The notes beneath the pieces were generated by a model that was given only the letters and a program-made list of their open reading frames with translations, was not told the origin of the DNA and did not search any database. The position numbers were made by a program, and so were the translations under genes. 64,000 bases of DNA from the NCBI RefSeq assembly GCF_003403075.1, contig NZ_CP031557.1, positions 4,092,001 to 4,156,000 of the forward strand, written 5' to 3'. Of this stretch, positions 48,945-56,855 are shown one piece after another (position 1 is the first letter of the stretch; each line of letters opens with the position of its first letter). This DNA is from Flavobacterium psychrotrophum. Its GTDB lineage: Bacteria; Bacteroidota; Bacteroidia; Flavobacteriales; Flavobacteriaceae.

Positions 48945-48984
48945 AAAAAAACGGGCTGTATCAAAATTTGATACAGCCCGTTTT
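48945..48984. terminator. Hairpin downstream of the copy 2 gene
   Basis: AAAACGGGCTGTATCAAA and its complement form a long stem with a 2-nt loop; the plus side is preceded by an A run, which gives a T run on the minus strand. It follows the minus-strand gene ending at 49124 at some distance. It corresponds in position to the S41 terminator in the duplicated segment. Confidence 0.65.
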
Positions 48985-49023
48985 AAATTTATACCATTTA
49001 TTTCAAGTCCACTGGTTTAAATG

Positions 49024-49057
49024 TCTCGAAGGCGCAAAGCTTTGCGCCTCTGCGAGA
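49024..49057. repeat. Perfect 18-bp palindrome with outer arms
   Basis: GGCGCAAAGCTTTGCGCC (49031-49048) is an exact palindrome, and TCTCG (49024-49028) pairs with CGAGA (49053-49057). Its composition resembles the ACAAAG/CTTTGTG repeats elsewhere in the window. It lies between the two duplicated genes and could form a strong cruciform or RNA hairpin. Confidence 0.6.
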
Positions 49058-49123
49058 AAAAATATTTGAATTATATTTTCATTTGAGATTAAACACTTTT
49101 GTCGGAAAACAGCTAAGTTCAGG

Positions 49124-49504
49124 TTAAACCCTGTTAAGCTCTTTTTTTAATACAATAAGTGCCGCCCATACGGTAAGCCCTGTGGCAATAAGCCCAAGAA
49201 TTACAACTACAGGAAATTCTATAATGCTAAAAAGCGATATTATAGCTGATATAACGCTTAAGCCGGCAAGTACCGCTAATACATATCTTGACCAGTCTAT
49301 CCTGTTGCGGAGAATAAAAGCAAGGCCGCCCCATATGCCCAGGGTTATAGCCACGCTAACAACGCTGATTATAGATGCGAATATGCCTATGGGTTGTGTA
49401 ATGGCATTAAAAACATAAGTAAGCAGCTTAACGCCAACCACCGCAAAAACAATGTTAGATGCCTTAAGGTATTCAGGTTCGTTGTTGGTAATTTTATAGT
49501 TCAT
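49124..49504 (-). CDS. Small membrane protein, copy 2
   Basis: The 126-residue product has four hydrophobic segments and the start MNYKITNNEPEYLKASNIVF, which aligns with copy 1 at 48368. A middle Arg-Asp-Trp (NRIDWSRYVLAVL) aligns with LSWIKYVLAAI of copy 1. Family unknown. Duplicated with its upstream region. Confidence 0.7.
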   Translation of the reverse strand: MNYKITNNEPEYLKASNIVFAVVGVKLLTYVFNAITQPIGIFASIISVVSVAITLGIWGGLAFILRNRIDWSRYVLAVLAGLSVISAIISLFSIIEFPVVVILGLIATGLTVWAALIVLKKELNRV

Positions 49505-49677
49505 AAAAATTATTTTTAGCTAAAATAGTAAAACCATGCATCGCATAATCAACGCGACCGAATTTTCTGCATCCGGAATTATTAAAACCTTATGCTCTAT
49601 TATATCCTTTTCGTAAAAAACGCCACTCAAGCAGCTCCAAAAATGCAGGAAGTGAACCTACTGGCATTATAATTGAT

Positions 49678-49685
49678 TACCTTTG
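49678..49685 (+). promoter_or_regulatory. -7 box (TACCTTTG) of corA promoter
   Basis: Exact TAnnTTTG match, 110 nt before the corA ATG, which implies an untranslated leader of about 100 nt. No TTG at the usual -33 spacing. Confidence 0.5.
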
Positions 49686-49795
49686 CAAAAAATTTGTTGT
49701 ACACCGATGGACGACTATCGACATAGAAGATTAGTAACCCTTCAGGGATAGCCAAACGCGCTTTTCCCTGATACTTAATTTAGGGAAATTGCATT
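49686..49795 (+). promoter_or_regulatory. Structured corA leader with a 14-codon upstream frame
   Basis: An upstream frame, MDDYRHRRLVTLQG, runs from 49707 to a stop at 49749-49751. Its end overlaps TCAGGGA, which pairs with TCCCTGA downstream. CCCT of that second arm can instead pair with AGGG just before the corA start. Two mutually exclusive hairpins plus a leader frame are typical of attenuation devices. Function is inference. Confidence 0.4.
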
Positions 49796-50725
49796 ATGGT
49801 AACCTTTTACACCAAAGACAACTGCGGCCTTACTACAGCCCACAGCCAAAACAACGCAATATGGATAAGCGCTGTTAACCCCACCGAAAAAGAAACCCGT
49901 TATCTGCTTTACGAACTCAACGTTCCTGAGGCATTTTATAACGATATTGAAGATATAGACGAACGCCCCCGCATAGAGTTTGAAGACGGTTGGTGCCTTA
50001 TCATTATGCGTATGCCGCTAAAGACGAATGATGAGCGCCTGCCTTACAGCACGGCTCCGCTGGGTGTAATGTTTAAAGATGATGTTTTTGTATCGCTTTG
50101 CTTTACAGATAACGACCTGATTGAAGATTTTGTACAGTACTCTCAAAAGAAACGCATTTTGCCCGATGGGCATTTTGACCTTGTGCTGCGCCTGTTGATA
50201 TCTACAAGCATCTGGTTCCAGAAATACCTGAAACAAATTAACCAGTTGATAAAAAGCGCAGAAGACAACCTCGAAAAATCAATCCGCAACGAAGACTTAC
50301 AGGCGCTGCTGCAAATAGAAAAATGCCTCGTGTTTTTTATAACATCCATTAAAGGTAATGAGATGTTGTTTTACCGCATCCGCAACCTTAAGGGCTACCG
50401 CGAAACATTTGACCCTGAGCTTATTGAAGACGTTGAAATCGAGCTGCGCCAGGCACAGGATACCACTAACATTTACAGCGACATTCTTACCGGTACTATG
50501 GATGCTTATGCCAGTGTAATATCTAACAACCTCAACGTAATCATGAAACGGCTTACATCGATATCCATTATCTTGATGATTCCTACACTTATAGCCAGTT
50601 TTTATGGTATGAACGTGCCAAACGGGTTGCAGGAAAACAACCACGGATTATGGATAATAGCTCTGGTTTCGTTCTTTATATCGGTAGTGGGTGTACTGTT
50701 GTTTAAAAAGAAAAATCTGTTTTAA
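49796..50725 (+). CDS. corA: CorA family magnesium/cobalt transporter
   Basis: The 309-residue product has the signature YGMNVP at the end of the first of two C-terminal membrane helices (about 250-305), preceded by a long helical cytoplasmic domain. The GMN loop is the ion entry filter of CorA channels. N-terminal start MVTFYTKDNCGLTT fits the shorter CorA branch. The unusual leader suggests ion- or translation-linked control. Confidence 0.93.
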   Translation: MVTFYTKDNCGLTTAHSQNNAIWISAVNPTEKETRYLLYELNVPEAFYNDIEDIDERPRIEFEDGWCLIIMRMPLKTNDERLPYSTAPLGVMFKDDVFVSLCFTDNDLIEDFVQYSQKKRILPDGHFDLVLRLLISTSIWFQKYLKQINQLIKSAEDNLEKSIRNEDLQALLQIEKCLVFFITSIKGNEMLFYRIRNLKGYRETFDPELIEDVEIELRQAQDTTNIYSDILTGTMDAYASVISNNLNVIMKRLTSISIILMIPTLIASFYGMNVPNGLQENNHGLWIIALVSFFISVVGVLLFKKKNLF

Positions 50726-50740
50726 AGGTTTTACCATGCT

Positions 50741-50881
50741 TTTTACCACGGGGGAGCACAAAGATTTTCACTAAGATCACAAAGTTGTACAGCTATTAAG
50801 CATGCACAGCTTTGTGACCTTCCGTCGAAGACGGTTAGCGTTGTGCACATTGTGAAAATCTTTGTGTTCGCCGTGGCAAAA
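50741..50881. mobile_element. MITE-like element, ACAAAG family, second copy
   Basis: The 141-bp copy has ends TTTTACCACGG and CCGTGGCAAAA, an exactly paired CACAAAGATTTTCAC block, and an internal hairpin CCGTC-GAA-GACGG (50822-50834) in the same place as in the copy at 45130. It sits between corA and the S24 regulator and has no gene. Confidence 0.7.
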
Positions 50882-50931
50882 CAGTACTCATAAACTTCGA
50901 GTGTAGTAGAATATAAAACTTCGCCAGTGCT

Positions 50932-50958
50932 TTGTAAGGTATTATTTTCTTACATTTG
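50932..50958 (+). promoter_or_regulatory. Promoter of the S24 regulator gene
   Basis: TTG (50932-50934), a 16-nt spacer and TACATTTG (50951-50958), 16 nt before the start codon at 50975. This short leader supports that start over the ATG at 50927. Confidence 0.55.
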
Positions 50959-50974
50959 TAAAAAAATCTCATTT

Positions 50975-51667
50975 ATGGTATCCAGAAGAGTAGGTGATTT
51001 TATTGAGGCATCGGGCATTAGCTACTATGCGTTTGAAAATTCTATAGGTGCCAGCCGTGGTGCCATAAGCAAAGCTGTAAAAGAAGAAAAAAGTATAGGC
51101 AGTAATGTGCTGGAAAAAATTATGGGGCAATACCCACAAATTAATCCGGAGTGGCTGCTTACCGGCAAAGGCACCATGCTTGCTGAAGGCGCCGAAATAC
51201 CCCAGGCCGTGCGCCAGTACCGACTGCGTACTGATGTGCCTGTAGAGAGCCAGAAAATACCCTTATTTAACCTTGAGGCTGTTGCCGGGCTATTGCCACT
51301 CTTTGGCAGTGCTACTGCACAGCAACCCATAGACCATATAAGCATACCACAATTGCCAAAATGTGATGGCGCTATTTATGTTACCGGAAACAGCATGCAG
51401 CCCATACTAAACAGCGGTGATATTGTAATGTACAAGATTATGCAGGATATAAGGAGCAGCATTTTTTATGGCGAAATGTACCTGCTGGGCCTTGATATGG
51501 CCGGTGATGAGTATGTTACCGTTAAATACATTCATAAAAGCGAACAGCCCGGCCACATAAAACTGGTTAGCGAAAACCCCGCACACCAGCCTATGGACGT
51601 AGAAATGGAAAAAATACGTGCCCTTGCGCTTATAAAAGCCAGCATCCGTATCAGTGCCATGAAGTAG
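50975..51667 (+). CDS. HTH regulator with S24 (LexA/CI-like) peptidase domain
   Basis: The 230-residue product has an N-terminal Cro/CI-type helix-turn-helix (about 4-70, GASRGAISKAVKE). The S24 domain has Ser in GNSMQPILNSGD (S140) and Lys in YVTVKYI (K184), the LexA-type dyad. An EAVAG segment (A104-G105) lies where a self-cleavage Ala-Gly could be. It may be a damage- or stress-released repressor, or may have lost cleavage as in many Bacteroidota homologs. No adjacent SOS or phage gene is seen. Confidence 0.85.
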   Translation: MVSRRVGDFIEASGISYYAFENSIGASRGAISKAVKEEKSIGSNVLEKIMGQYPQINPEWLLTGKGTMLAEGAEIPQAVRQYRLRTDVPVESQKIPLFNLEAVAGLLPLFGSATAQQPIDHISIPQLPKCDGAIYVTGNSMQPILNSGDIVMYKIMQDIRSSIFYGEMYLLGLDMAGDEYVTVKYIHKSEQPGHIKLVSENPAHQPMDVEMEKIRALALIKASIRISAMK

Positions 51668-51783
51668 TCTTATGCTAATAATTTGTAGATATGGTAATTC
51701 CATTATGGCGATAGAAAGGATATCAAATCTCCTATTGGATTAGTGTAAACTACTATGAATTACTTACTGAACTGTTGAAAATA

Positions 51784-51817
51784 AAAAAACCTCTGATTTT
51801 AGGATCAGAGGTTTTAT
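51784..51817. terminator. Terminator downstream of the S24 regulator
   Basis: AACCTCTGAT and ATCAGAGGTT pair around a 6-nt loop with A and T runs outside. It lies between convergent genes and can serve both. Confidence 0.8.
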
Positions 51818-51886
51818 AAACAGGCAAAATAGATAGAAAACCTGTTTAGTAATAAATATATAAATAGGCGCTAAAAAGTCAGTGCA

Positions 51887-52174
51887 TTACTTTGATTTTT
51901 TAGCAGGGTTAGCTTTTTTAGCCTCCGCTTTGTCATCTTTAGATACCGCCTCTACTTTAGCATTATCACTTGTTGTTGCCGGTTGTGTAGCCGCAGGCTG
52001 TGCTGTAGCAGTAGCTGCCGGTGCAGGCTGTGCCGTTGTTACCGGGGTAGCTGCACTTGTTGTTGTAGCCGTGGCAGTAGTTGTTTCTTTTGTAGTTTGC
52101 GTTGTTTTAGCCGGTTCTTGTGCAGTTGCTAAAAGTCCTGTTAGCATTAGTGCACTTACAAATAATTTTTTCAT
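51887..52174 (-). CDS. Secreted Ala/Thr-rich low-complexity protein
   Basis: The 95-residue product has a signal peptide (MKKLFVSALMLTGLLATAQ) followed by Thr/Ala/Pro/Gln-rich sequence and a lysine-rich tail (KADDKAE-like, KKANPAKKSK). No fold or family is recognisable. The opposite strand also carries a long open frame, but the signal peptide and minus-strand start favour this reading. It may be a periplasmic or surface protein of structural type. Confidence 0.65.
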   Translation of the reverse strand: MKKLFVSALMLTGLLATAQEPAKTTQTTKETTTATATTTSAATPVTTAQPAPAATATAQPAATQPATTSDNAKVEAVSKDDKAEAKKANPAKKSK

Positions 52175-52592
52175 GTGTATTGTAGGTTTTTAATATTGTC
52201 GTTATACCATTACATAAGACAAGATTAATGCCTGAACAGCCGAGGCAGAAGATATAGCTAACAAACAACAACCTAAACAAACTGTTTATCAACAGTTTAT
52301 AAAACAAAATTCCTTTATCCTATAAAATTTTATTGATTACAATATATGCGCTGCGCTGTAGAAAATTGTGGAAACAAATGTAGAAATGTGTGGGTAATCA
52401 GCATGTTATGGTTATTATTCGCCCACATATAAAATCAAAAAAAACTTTCCAGCATAATGGATGTGCAACATTTTCTAGTATTGAGATTCTTCGACTCCGC
52501 TGCGCTTCGCTCAGAATGACAATAACCATACAGAACATTAGAGTACGTATCATTTAATGCGTAAAGAATGAATGCAGAAAAAACCTAATAAA
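52175..52592. other. Gene-free region
   Basis: About 420 bp between the low-complexity protein gene (upstream side) and the 3' end of the response regulator gene. It is AT-rich. The only recognisable items are TTATCAACA, a weak DnaA-box-like word, and the short repeat at 52484-52523. No promoter with a full TAnnTTTG match or hairpin terminator was recognised. Confidence 0.5.
52484..52523. repeat. Short repeat of the CTTCGACTCCGCTGCGC type
   Basis: GATTCTTCGACTCCGCTGCG and the following CTTCGCTCAGAATGACA form a sequence that I recall as a common intergenic repeat in Flavobacterium and other Bacteroidota genomes. Only one copy lies in this window. Confidence 0.5.
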
Positions 52593-53273
52593 CTAAGGCG
52601 CTACCAGTTTAAAGCCTACACGGGGTATGTTCTCTATCCTGATATTTTCGTCTTCGCGGAAAATTTTTCGCAGGCGCGAAATAAAAACATCCATGCTGCG
52701 GCCCATAAAGTAATCGTCTGTACCCCAAAGCGCGGTAAGTATCTTTTCGCGTTTCAATACGTTATTTTTATGGTCTATAAAAAGCTTAAGCAGTGCACTT
52801 TCGCGTTCGGTAAGCTGGGTGGTTTCGCCTTCTTTATCAAGTAGGTAATTTACGGGGTCAAAGGTAAAAGCACCCACGGTATATGTAGTGTTTTTTACAA
52901 CGGTAAGCTTTTGGCTGCGTTGTAAAAACACTTCTATTTTTAAGATAAGCTCCTCTATGCTATAGGGTTTTACAAGGTAATCGTCGGCACCCAGCTTAAG
53001 GCCCTTAATACGGTCTTCTTTAAGTGTTTTTGCCGAAAGGAAGATTATAGGTACCTCAACGTCCAGGTTGCGTATGGCGGCAGCAAGCTCAAAACCGTCC
53101 ATTTCGGGCAGCATCACATCAAGTATGCACAAGTCAAATCCACCTTTTTTAAAGGCTTCAAAAGCATCCTTCCCGTTTACAAAATGCACTACATCATAGT
53201 GTTGCTCAAGGTTATCGGCCGTAAGAAACGCAAGCGTACTGTCGTCTTCTACATATAGTATTCTTTTTTTCAT
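52593..53273 (-). CDS. OmpR family response regulator (RprY-like)
   Basis: The 226-residue product has a receiver domain with phosphoacceptor D52 (CILDVMLPEMDG), conserved K near residue 100, and a winged-helix DNA-binding domain (about 130-226, LTERESALLKLF). Similar to RprY of Bacteroides. Its start overlaps the histidine kinase stop by 4 nt, so they are one unit. The direct repeats upstream of the kinase fit its likely target. Confidence 0.93.
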   Translation of the reverse strand: MKKRILYVEDDSTLAFLTADNLEQHYDVVHFVNGKDAFEAFKKGGFDLCILDVMLPEMDGFELAAAIRNLDVEVPIIFLSAKTLKEDRIKGLKLGADDYLVKPYSIEELILKIEVFLQRSQKLTVVKNTTYTVGAFTFDPVNYLLDKEGETTQLTERESALLKLFIDHKNNVLKREKILTALWGTDDYFMGRSMDVFISRLRKIFREDENIRIENIPRVGFKLVAP

Positions 53274-54553
53274 GTAATGCTGTTTTTAGGGATAACAATG
53301 CTCACAGTTAGTCCACTGCCGGCAGGTTTGTTATGCAGTGATATTTTCCACCCGTGAAGTTCACAAATCTTTTTTACATAAAAAAGCCCGATACCAAAAC
53401 CCTCTACATCTTTTTTATTTTCGCGCGGCACGCGGTAAAAACGGTCAAACACAAAATCAATATGCTCCTGTGCTATACCGGGGCCATTATCGCTTATTTC
53501 TATCACCAGGCCTTTACCGTGCGGAGCCAGGCGTATTTGTATATCAGTGTCAGCAGGACCATACTTAATAGCGTTTTCTACTATGTTATACAGTATGTTA
53601 TATACATGAAACTCATCTGCGGCCACCTCATGTGTACTACCTGCAATGGCAAGGTTTATATGCGCCTTTTCAAACTTAAGCCCTGCATTATCTTTAACAA
53701 GTTCCAGTGTTTCGGCAATGTTGAATGGCTTTTTTTCGAGCCTGCCTATACCGCTGTCGTTTTTAGCTACAGAGAGTACACGTTCTATATGCTGGTTAAG
53801 CTTATTGCTTTGTTCTATAATTATCTTAAGGTACTTGTTTAACTTGGGGTTATCTTCTATTTCGTGCTGTTTAGCGGCATAATTAGATGCAATGAGTATA
53901 GACGATAGCGGTGTTTTAAACTCGTGCGTCATGTTATTAATAAAATCTTTTTGCAGCTCAGTATACCTTTTTTGCTTGAGCAGCAAAAATACAGAGTACA
54001 CATAAATAACCAATACTAGAAAAAGCACCGCAGTATATATCCAGTACTGCCCCAGGGTGTTAATGTAGCTATGCGTCATTTCGGGGAAGCGTACCGCAAA
54101 GTAATATACCAGTCCCGGGCGTTTAGTAAAGCAGTTTACACATTTCATGTTTTCATTGCTTACTACTTGTCCGGCCATGTTTACATACTCGCCATATACC
54201 ATTTCATCGCCAGAGCAGTCATAAATGGCATATTCATAATCCATATCGAGCTTTACTTTTAAAAACTCATTTTTCAGGTAATAGTCTAATACACTGGCTT
54301 CAAAAACATCGTTTACATTTACTACATAGTAGTCTTCAGATACTTTTTTAATAGGGCTGGCTGTAGGCAGTTCGCTATTATTATCCCGGTAAATTTTATC
54401 GGTAACGTCCTGAAGTGCAAAGTGTATCTTCTCACCAAGGTCTTTCTTGGCAAACGTGTAGGCCTCATTAAGCATTACAAGCTGCATGGTAATAACCCCA
54501 ACTATGGCTACCAGGCCTATAAATACGATTATGTTTAGTTTATTTAACTTCAC
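53270..54553 (-). CDS. Sensor histidine kinase (RprX-like)
   Basis: The 427-residue product has two membrane segments (about 8-28 and 170-192) enclosing a periplasmic sensor of about 140 residues with cysteines at CVNCF. The kinase core has H210 in MTHEFKTP, N-box VENAIKYG, G1 SDNGPGI and G2 GFGIGL. All are intact. Partner is the downstream response regulator. It resembles RprX and sits divergent from the DUF1573 gene. Confidence 0.93.
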   Translation of the reverse strand: MKLNKLNIIVFIGLVAIVGVITMQLVMLNEAYTFAKKDLGEKIHFALQDVTDKIYRDNNSELPTASPIKKVSEDYYVVNVNDVFEASVLDYYLKNEFLKVKLDMDYEYAIYDCSGDEMVYGEYVNMAGQVVSNENMKCVNCFTKRPGLVYYFAVRFPEMTHSYINTLGQYWIYTAVLFLVLVIYVYSVFLLLKQKRYTELQKDFINNMTHEFKTPLSSILIASNYAAKQHEIEDNPKLNKYLKIIIEQSNKLNQHIERVLSVAKNDSGIGRLEKKPFNIAETLELVKDNAGLKFEKAHINLAIAGSTHEVAADEFHVYNILYNIVENAIKYGPADTDIQIRLAPHGKGLVIEISDNGPGIAQEHIDFVFDRFYRVPRENKKDVEGFGIGLFYVKKICELHGWKISLHNKPAGSGLTVSIVIPKNSIT

Positions 54554-54642
54554 TTTACTTTGGTATGCGTTTTGCTTTTGTGTTGCCGTAACGCTCTTTT
54601 TTGCATCAAATATTATTACAAATCAGCCTGTAATACAAACCG

Positions 54643-54681
54643 TTAACAAGTTATTAACAACGATTTAAAAACGGTTAACAA
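54643..54681. promoter_or_regulatory. Three TTAACAA direct repeats in the divergent kinase-DUF1573 gap
   Basis: TTAACAA occurs at 54643, 54654 and 54675, spaced by 11 and 21 bp, that is one and two helical turns. OmpR-family regulators bind direct repeats spaced by about 11 bp. The set lies between the two-component operon and the DUF1573 promoter and is a candidate RprY box. Confidence 0.45.
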
Positions 54682-54700
54682 ATGTATGGCGTTAAGGTAA

Positions 54701-54708
54701 TATATTTG
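54701..54708 (+). promoter_or_regulatory. -7 box (TATATTTG) of the DUF1573 gene
   Basis: Exact TAnnTTTG match, 56 nt before the start codon and 20 nt after the last TTAACAA repeat. Confidence 0.5.
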
Positions 54709-54764
54709 TGATATTAAAAAGTGACCGAACAAAATATTAATAACTAATATAATTACTTGCAAGT

Positions 54765-55256
54765 ATGAAAACATTGAAACTAACATTATTCGCTGCTGCT
54801 TTATTTCTTTCAGTAGGTGTAAATGCTCAGGAAGTTGCTAAAAAGAAAGATCTTAAAGCTGCGCCTGCTGCTGCAACTCCTGCTAAAGTAGAAGTTAAAG
54901 ACCAGAAGCCAACAGGCCTTTCTTTTAAAGAAGAGGTTCATAACTTTGGCGATATTGAAAAAGGTAAGCCTGTAACGCATGAGTTTACTTTTAAAAACAC
55001 ATCTAAGCAAACTATACTTATTACAGGTGTAAAAGCTTCTTGCGGATGTACTACGCCTACATGGACTAAAACACCTATACAGCCGGGTGAGTCTGGAAAC
55101 GTTACAGCTACTTACAATGCTGCTAACCCTGGCCCTTTTACAAAAACGATTACCGTTACTGCTAACGATACTGACCAGAACAAGATACTTACCATTAAAG
55201 GTAAAGTAGATTCTCCTGAGGTTGCTGCTCCTGCTGCTGCACCTACTCAGCAATAA
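54765..55256 (+). CDS. DUF1573 secreted protein
   Basis: The 163-residue product has a signal peptide (MKTLKLTLFAAALFLSVGVNAQ), an Ala-rich linker, and the DUF1573 domain (HNFGDIEKGKPVTHEFTFKN, GVKASCGCTTPTW), an Ig/ASH-like fold. Function unknown; the CGC may form a disulfide. It is a single-gene unit with its own promoter and terminator. Confidence 0.9.
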   Translation: MKTLKLTLFAAALFLSVGVNAQEVAKKKDLKAAPAAATPAKVEVKDQKPTGLSFKEEVHNFGDIEKGKPVTHEFTFKNTSKQTILITGVKASCGCTTPTWTKTPIQPGESGNVTATYNAANPGPFTKTITVTANDTDQNKILTIKGKVDSPEVAAPAAAPTQQ

Positions 55257-55278
55257 TCTGGCAGAATAAATAAATTTC

Positions 55279-55313
55279 AAAAAAGCCTCCACATTGCTGT
55301 GGAGGCTTTTTTT
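55279..55313. terminator. Terminator downstream of DUF1573
   Basis: AAAAAAGCCTCCACA and TGTGGAGGCTTTTTTT pair around TTGC, a strong 15-bp stem acting in both directions. Confidence 0.9.
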
Positions 55314-55402
55314 ATTGGGCTGAATTTCAAAATTAATTAGAAAGACACTCTGAAACGGCTATACGATGAATTAGGTACTCCTCGATTATTCAACGGAATA
55401 TA

Positions 55403-55849
55403 CTATTCCCTGTTCATTTTAATATGCGGAATATCATCTTCAAGGTAGCCCTCCCCTTCCTGAATGAAACCGTGGGTTTCATAGAATTTTTTAAGGTATT
55501 CCTGTGCTGATATAGTAATTACACCGGTACCAAAATTCTCAACTATACCATCGATTGAAGTCTTGATAAGGCTGTGGCCAAACTTGTGGGCGCGGTATTC
55601 CGGGCTAACCACTACCCTGCCTATAGAGGCATTGTCAAAATAATAGCCGGGGCCAAAAAGGCGTGTATAGGCAACAATTTTGTCGTTAAACGTACCAATA
55701 ACGTGTAATGCCTTTGGGTCTTTACCATCTATATCCTGATAAACGCAGTTTTGCTCTACTACAAACACTTCACTACGAAGTTTCAACACTTCATACACCT
55801 CAGCAACAGAAAGTGCCGCAAAAGGCTTTATTTCAAATTTTATACTCAT
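55403..55849 (-). CDS. GNAT family N-acetyltransferase (ElaA-like)
   Basis: The 148-residue product has LKLRSEVFVVEQNCVYQDID at the start, as in ElaA, and the acetyl-CoA loop segment GRVVVSPEYRAHKFGHSL. It transfers an acetyl group to an unknown acceptor. Its start overlaps the 3' end of DUF4837 by 4 nt, so they are in one operon. Confidence 0.9.
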   Translation of the reverse strand: MSIKFEIKPFAALSVAEVYEVLKLRSEVFVVEQNCVYQDIDGKDPKALHVIGTFNDKIVAYTRLFGPGYYFDNASIGRVVVSPEYRAHKFGHSLIKTSIDGIVENFGTGVITISAQEYLKKFYETHGFIQEGEGYLEDDIPHIKMNRE

Positions 55850-56832
55850 AAAAATTTTGTAGACCGTATTATCGACTCCAGTTCCAGTATCAAATCGCGC
55901 TTAGGAGATGACGGGCTGTATATAAACCCTTCTATAACCATGTAGCAGTTGTGTTTATAATCGCGAATGCTGTAGCTAATAAAAGGCCCGTTCATAAAAT
56001 CGTTCTTCATTTCCCAGTTGCCCCTTGTTTCAAAAGCGCTCCTGTCGTTAAAGCTCGTCATAAATACCGATGGCGAATATGCTGTTTCTGTCACCATGTA
56101 TGTATCAGGTTCCTGCCCGTGTATGTACAAATTACCAATAGAGTCGCGCATCCTGATGATGTTGTTAACCATTTCCTTATCCTTTTCAAGGGTAATATAA
56201 GGCACGCGGTACAGCAGCAAATTAGTATTACCTCCGGAAATTTCTTTTTTTAGCCAGAGAAAATTATCGTTCTTAAGGGCATAGCGGTAAGTAACCGGCA
56301 CTTTTATAGATATGCCATAGGTCTTTTCAAAATACACAGTATCACGAAGGCCGAGCTTATCGTTTCGCCTTTGGGTTACGGTCATTTCTCCCAGCCTTAT
56401 GGTTTTAATAATCTCATCGCTGTACATCCGTATGGTTTCCAGCAATTGAGATGTATTTTTGCCGCTAAGGGTAAAAACATTTTGTGGTGTGCAGTAATCG
56501 TTCTGGTGGTACACAAAACGGTCTTCGGGCTCATCATCTTCTTTTTCAACAAAAATGATGTTGCGCCCCTTTTTAATTTCGCCGTCAAAAGCCTGCGGAT
56601 GGTATTGTTTCAGCGTAAATACGGGTTCTTCCTGGGTAAGGCCCTCTACGGGAGCAGCAAATTTTTTGCGAAGGCTATCGCCCACAACACCGTTCCACAA
56701 CACATCGCTAATGATAATGTTTACCTCATTAACCTCCCCTTCTGATATGGCCTTGGCCACCTTATCCTCCTGACACGAAAAAGTGCAGCAAACCAGTAAA
56801 CACAAGGCTACTATTTGCTGCACTTTTTTCAT
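55846..56832 (-). CDS. DUF4837 lipoprotein
   Basis: The 328-residue product starts at the ATG at 56832 with MKKVQQIVALCLLVCCTFSC, a lipobox signal. An ATG 21 nt upstream would add residues before the signal and is rejected. The body fits DUF4837, a Bacteroidota family of unknown function. It lies 23 nt after the LysM gene on the same strand. Confidence 0.82.
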   Translation of the reverse strand: MKKVQQIVALCLLVCCTFSCQEDKVAKAISEGEVNEVNIIISDVLWNGVVGDSLRKKFAAPVEGLTQEEPVFTLKQYHPQAFDGEIKKGRNIIFVEKEDDEPEDRFVYHQNDYCTPQNVFTLSGKNTSQLLETIRMYSDEIIKTIRLGEMTVTQRRNDKLGLRDTVYFEKTYGISIKVPVTYRYALKNDNFLWLKKEISGGNTNLLLYRVPYITLEKDKEMVNNIIRMRDSIGNLYIHGQEPDTYMVTETAYSPSVFMTSFNDRSAFETRGNWEMKNDFMNGPFISYSIRDYKHNCYMVIEGFIYSPSSPKRDLILELESIIRSTKFL

Positions 56833-56855
56833 AAAATATATGTTTTGGGCCATTG

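Larger units (their letters stand above)
48313..49575. repeat. Segmental tandem duplication: S41 3' end, terminator, membrane protein gene, upstream region
   Basis: The 25 bases at 48313-48337 (end of the S41 gene) recur exactly at 48926-48950, where they are not part of any gene, followed again by a hairpin. The membrane protein genes at 48368 and 49124 are paralogous. Their upstream regions (about 48731-48800 and 49508-49575) share long runs, including GGTCGCGTTGATTAT and GGTTTTACTATTTTAGCT on the minus strand. One ancestral segment was therefore copied in tandem and then diverged. Confidence 0.75.

Noticed and set aside
51882..52193. Plus-strand frame of 103 codons opposite the low-complexity protein
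   Set aside because: It is an artefact of Ala/Thr codon bias on the minus strand, with hydrophobic low-complexity product and no promoter; the minus strand has a proper signal peptide.
52175..52592. Possible replication origin from a DnaA-box-like TTATCAACA
   Set aside because: Only one weak box, no cluster, no dnaA, dnaN or gyrB gene adjacent.
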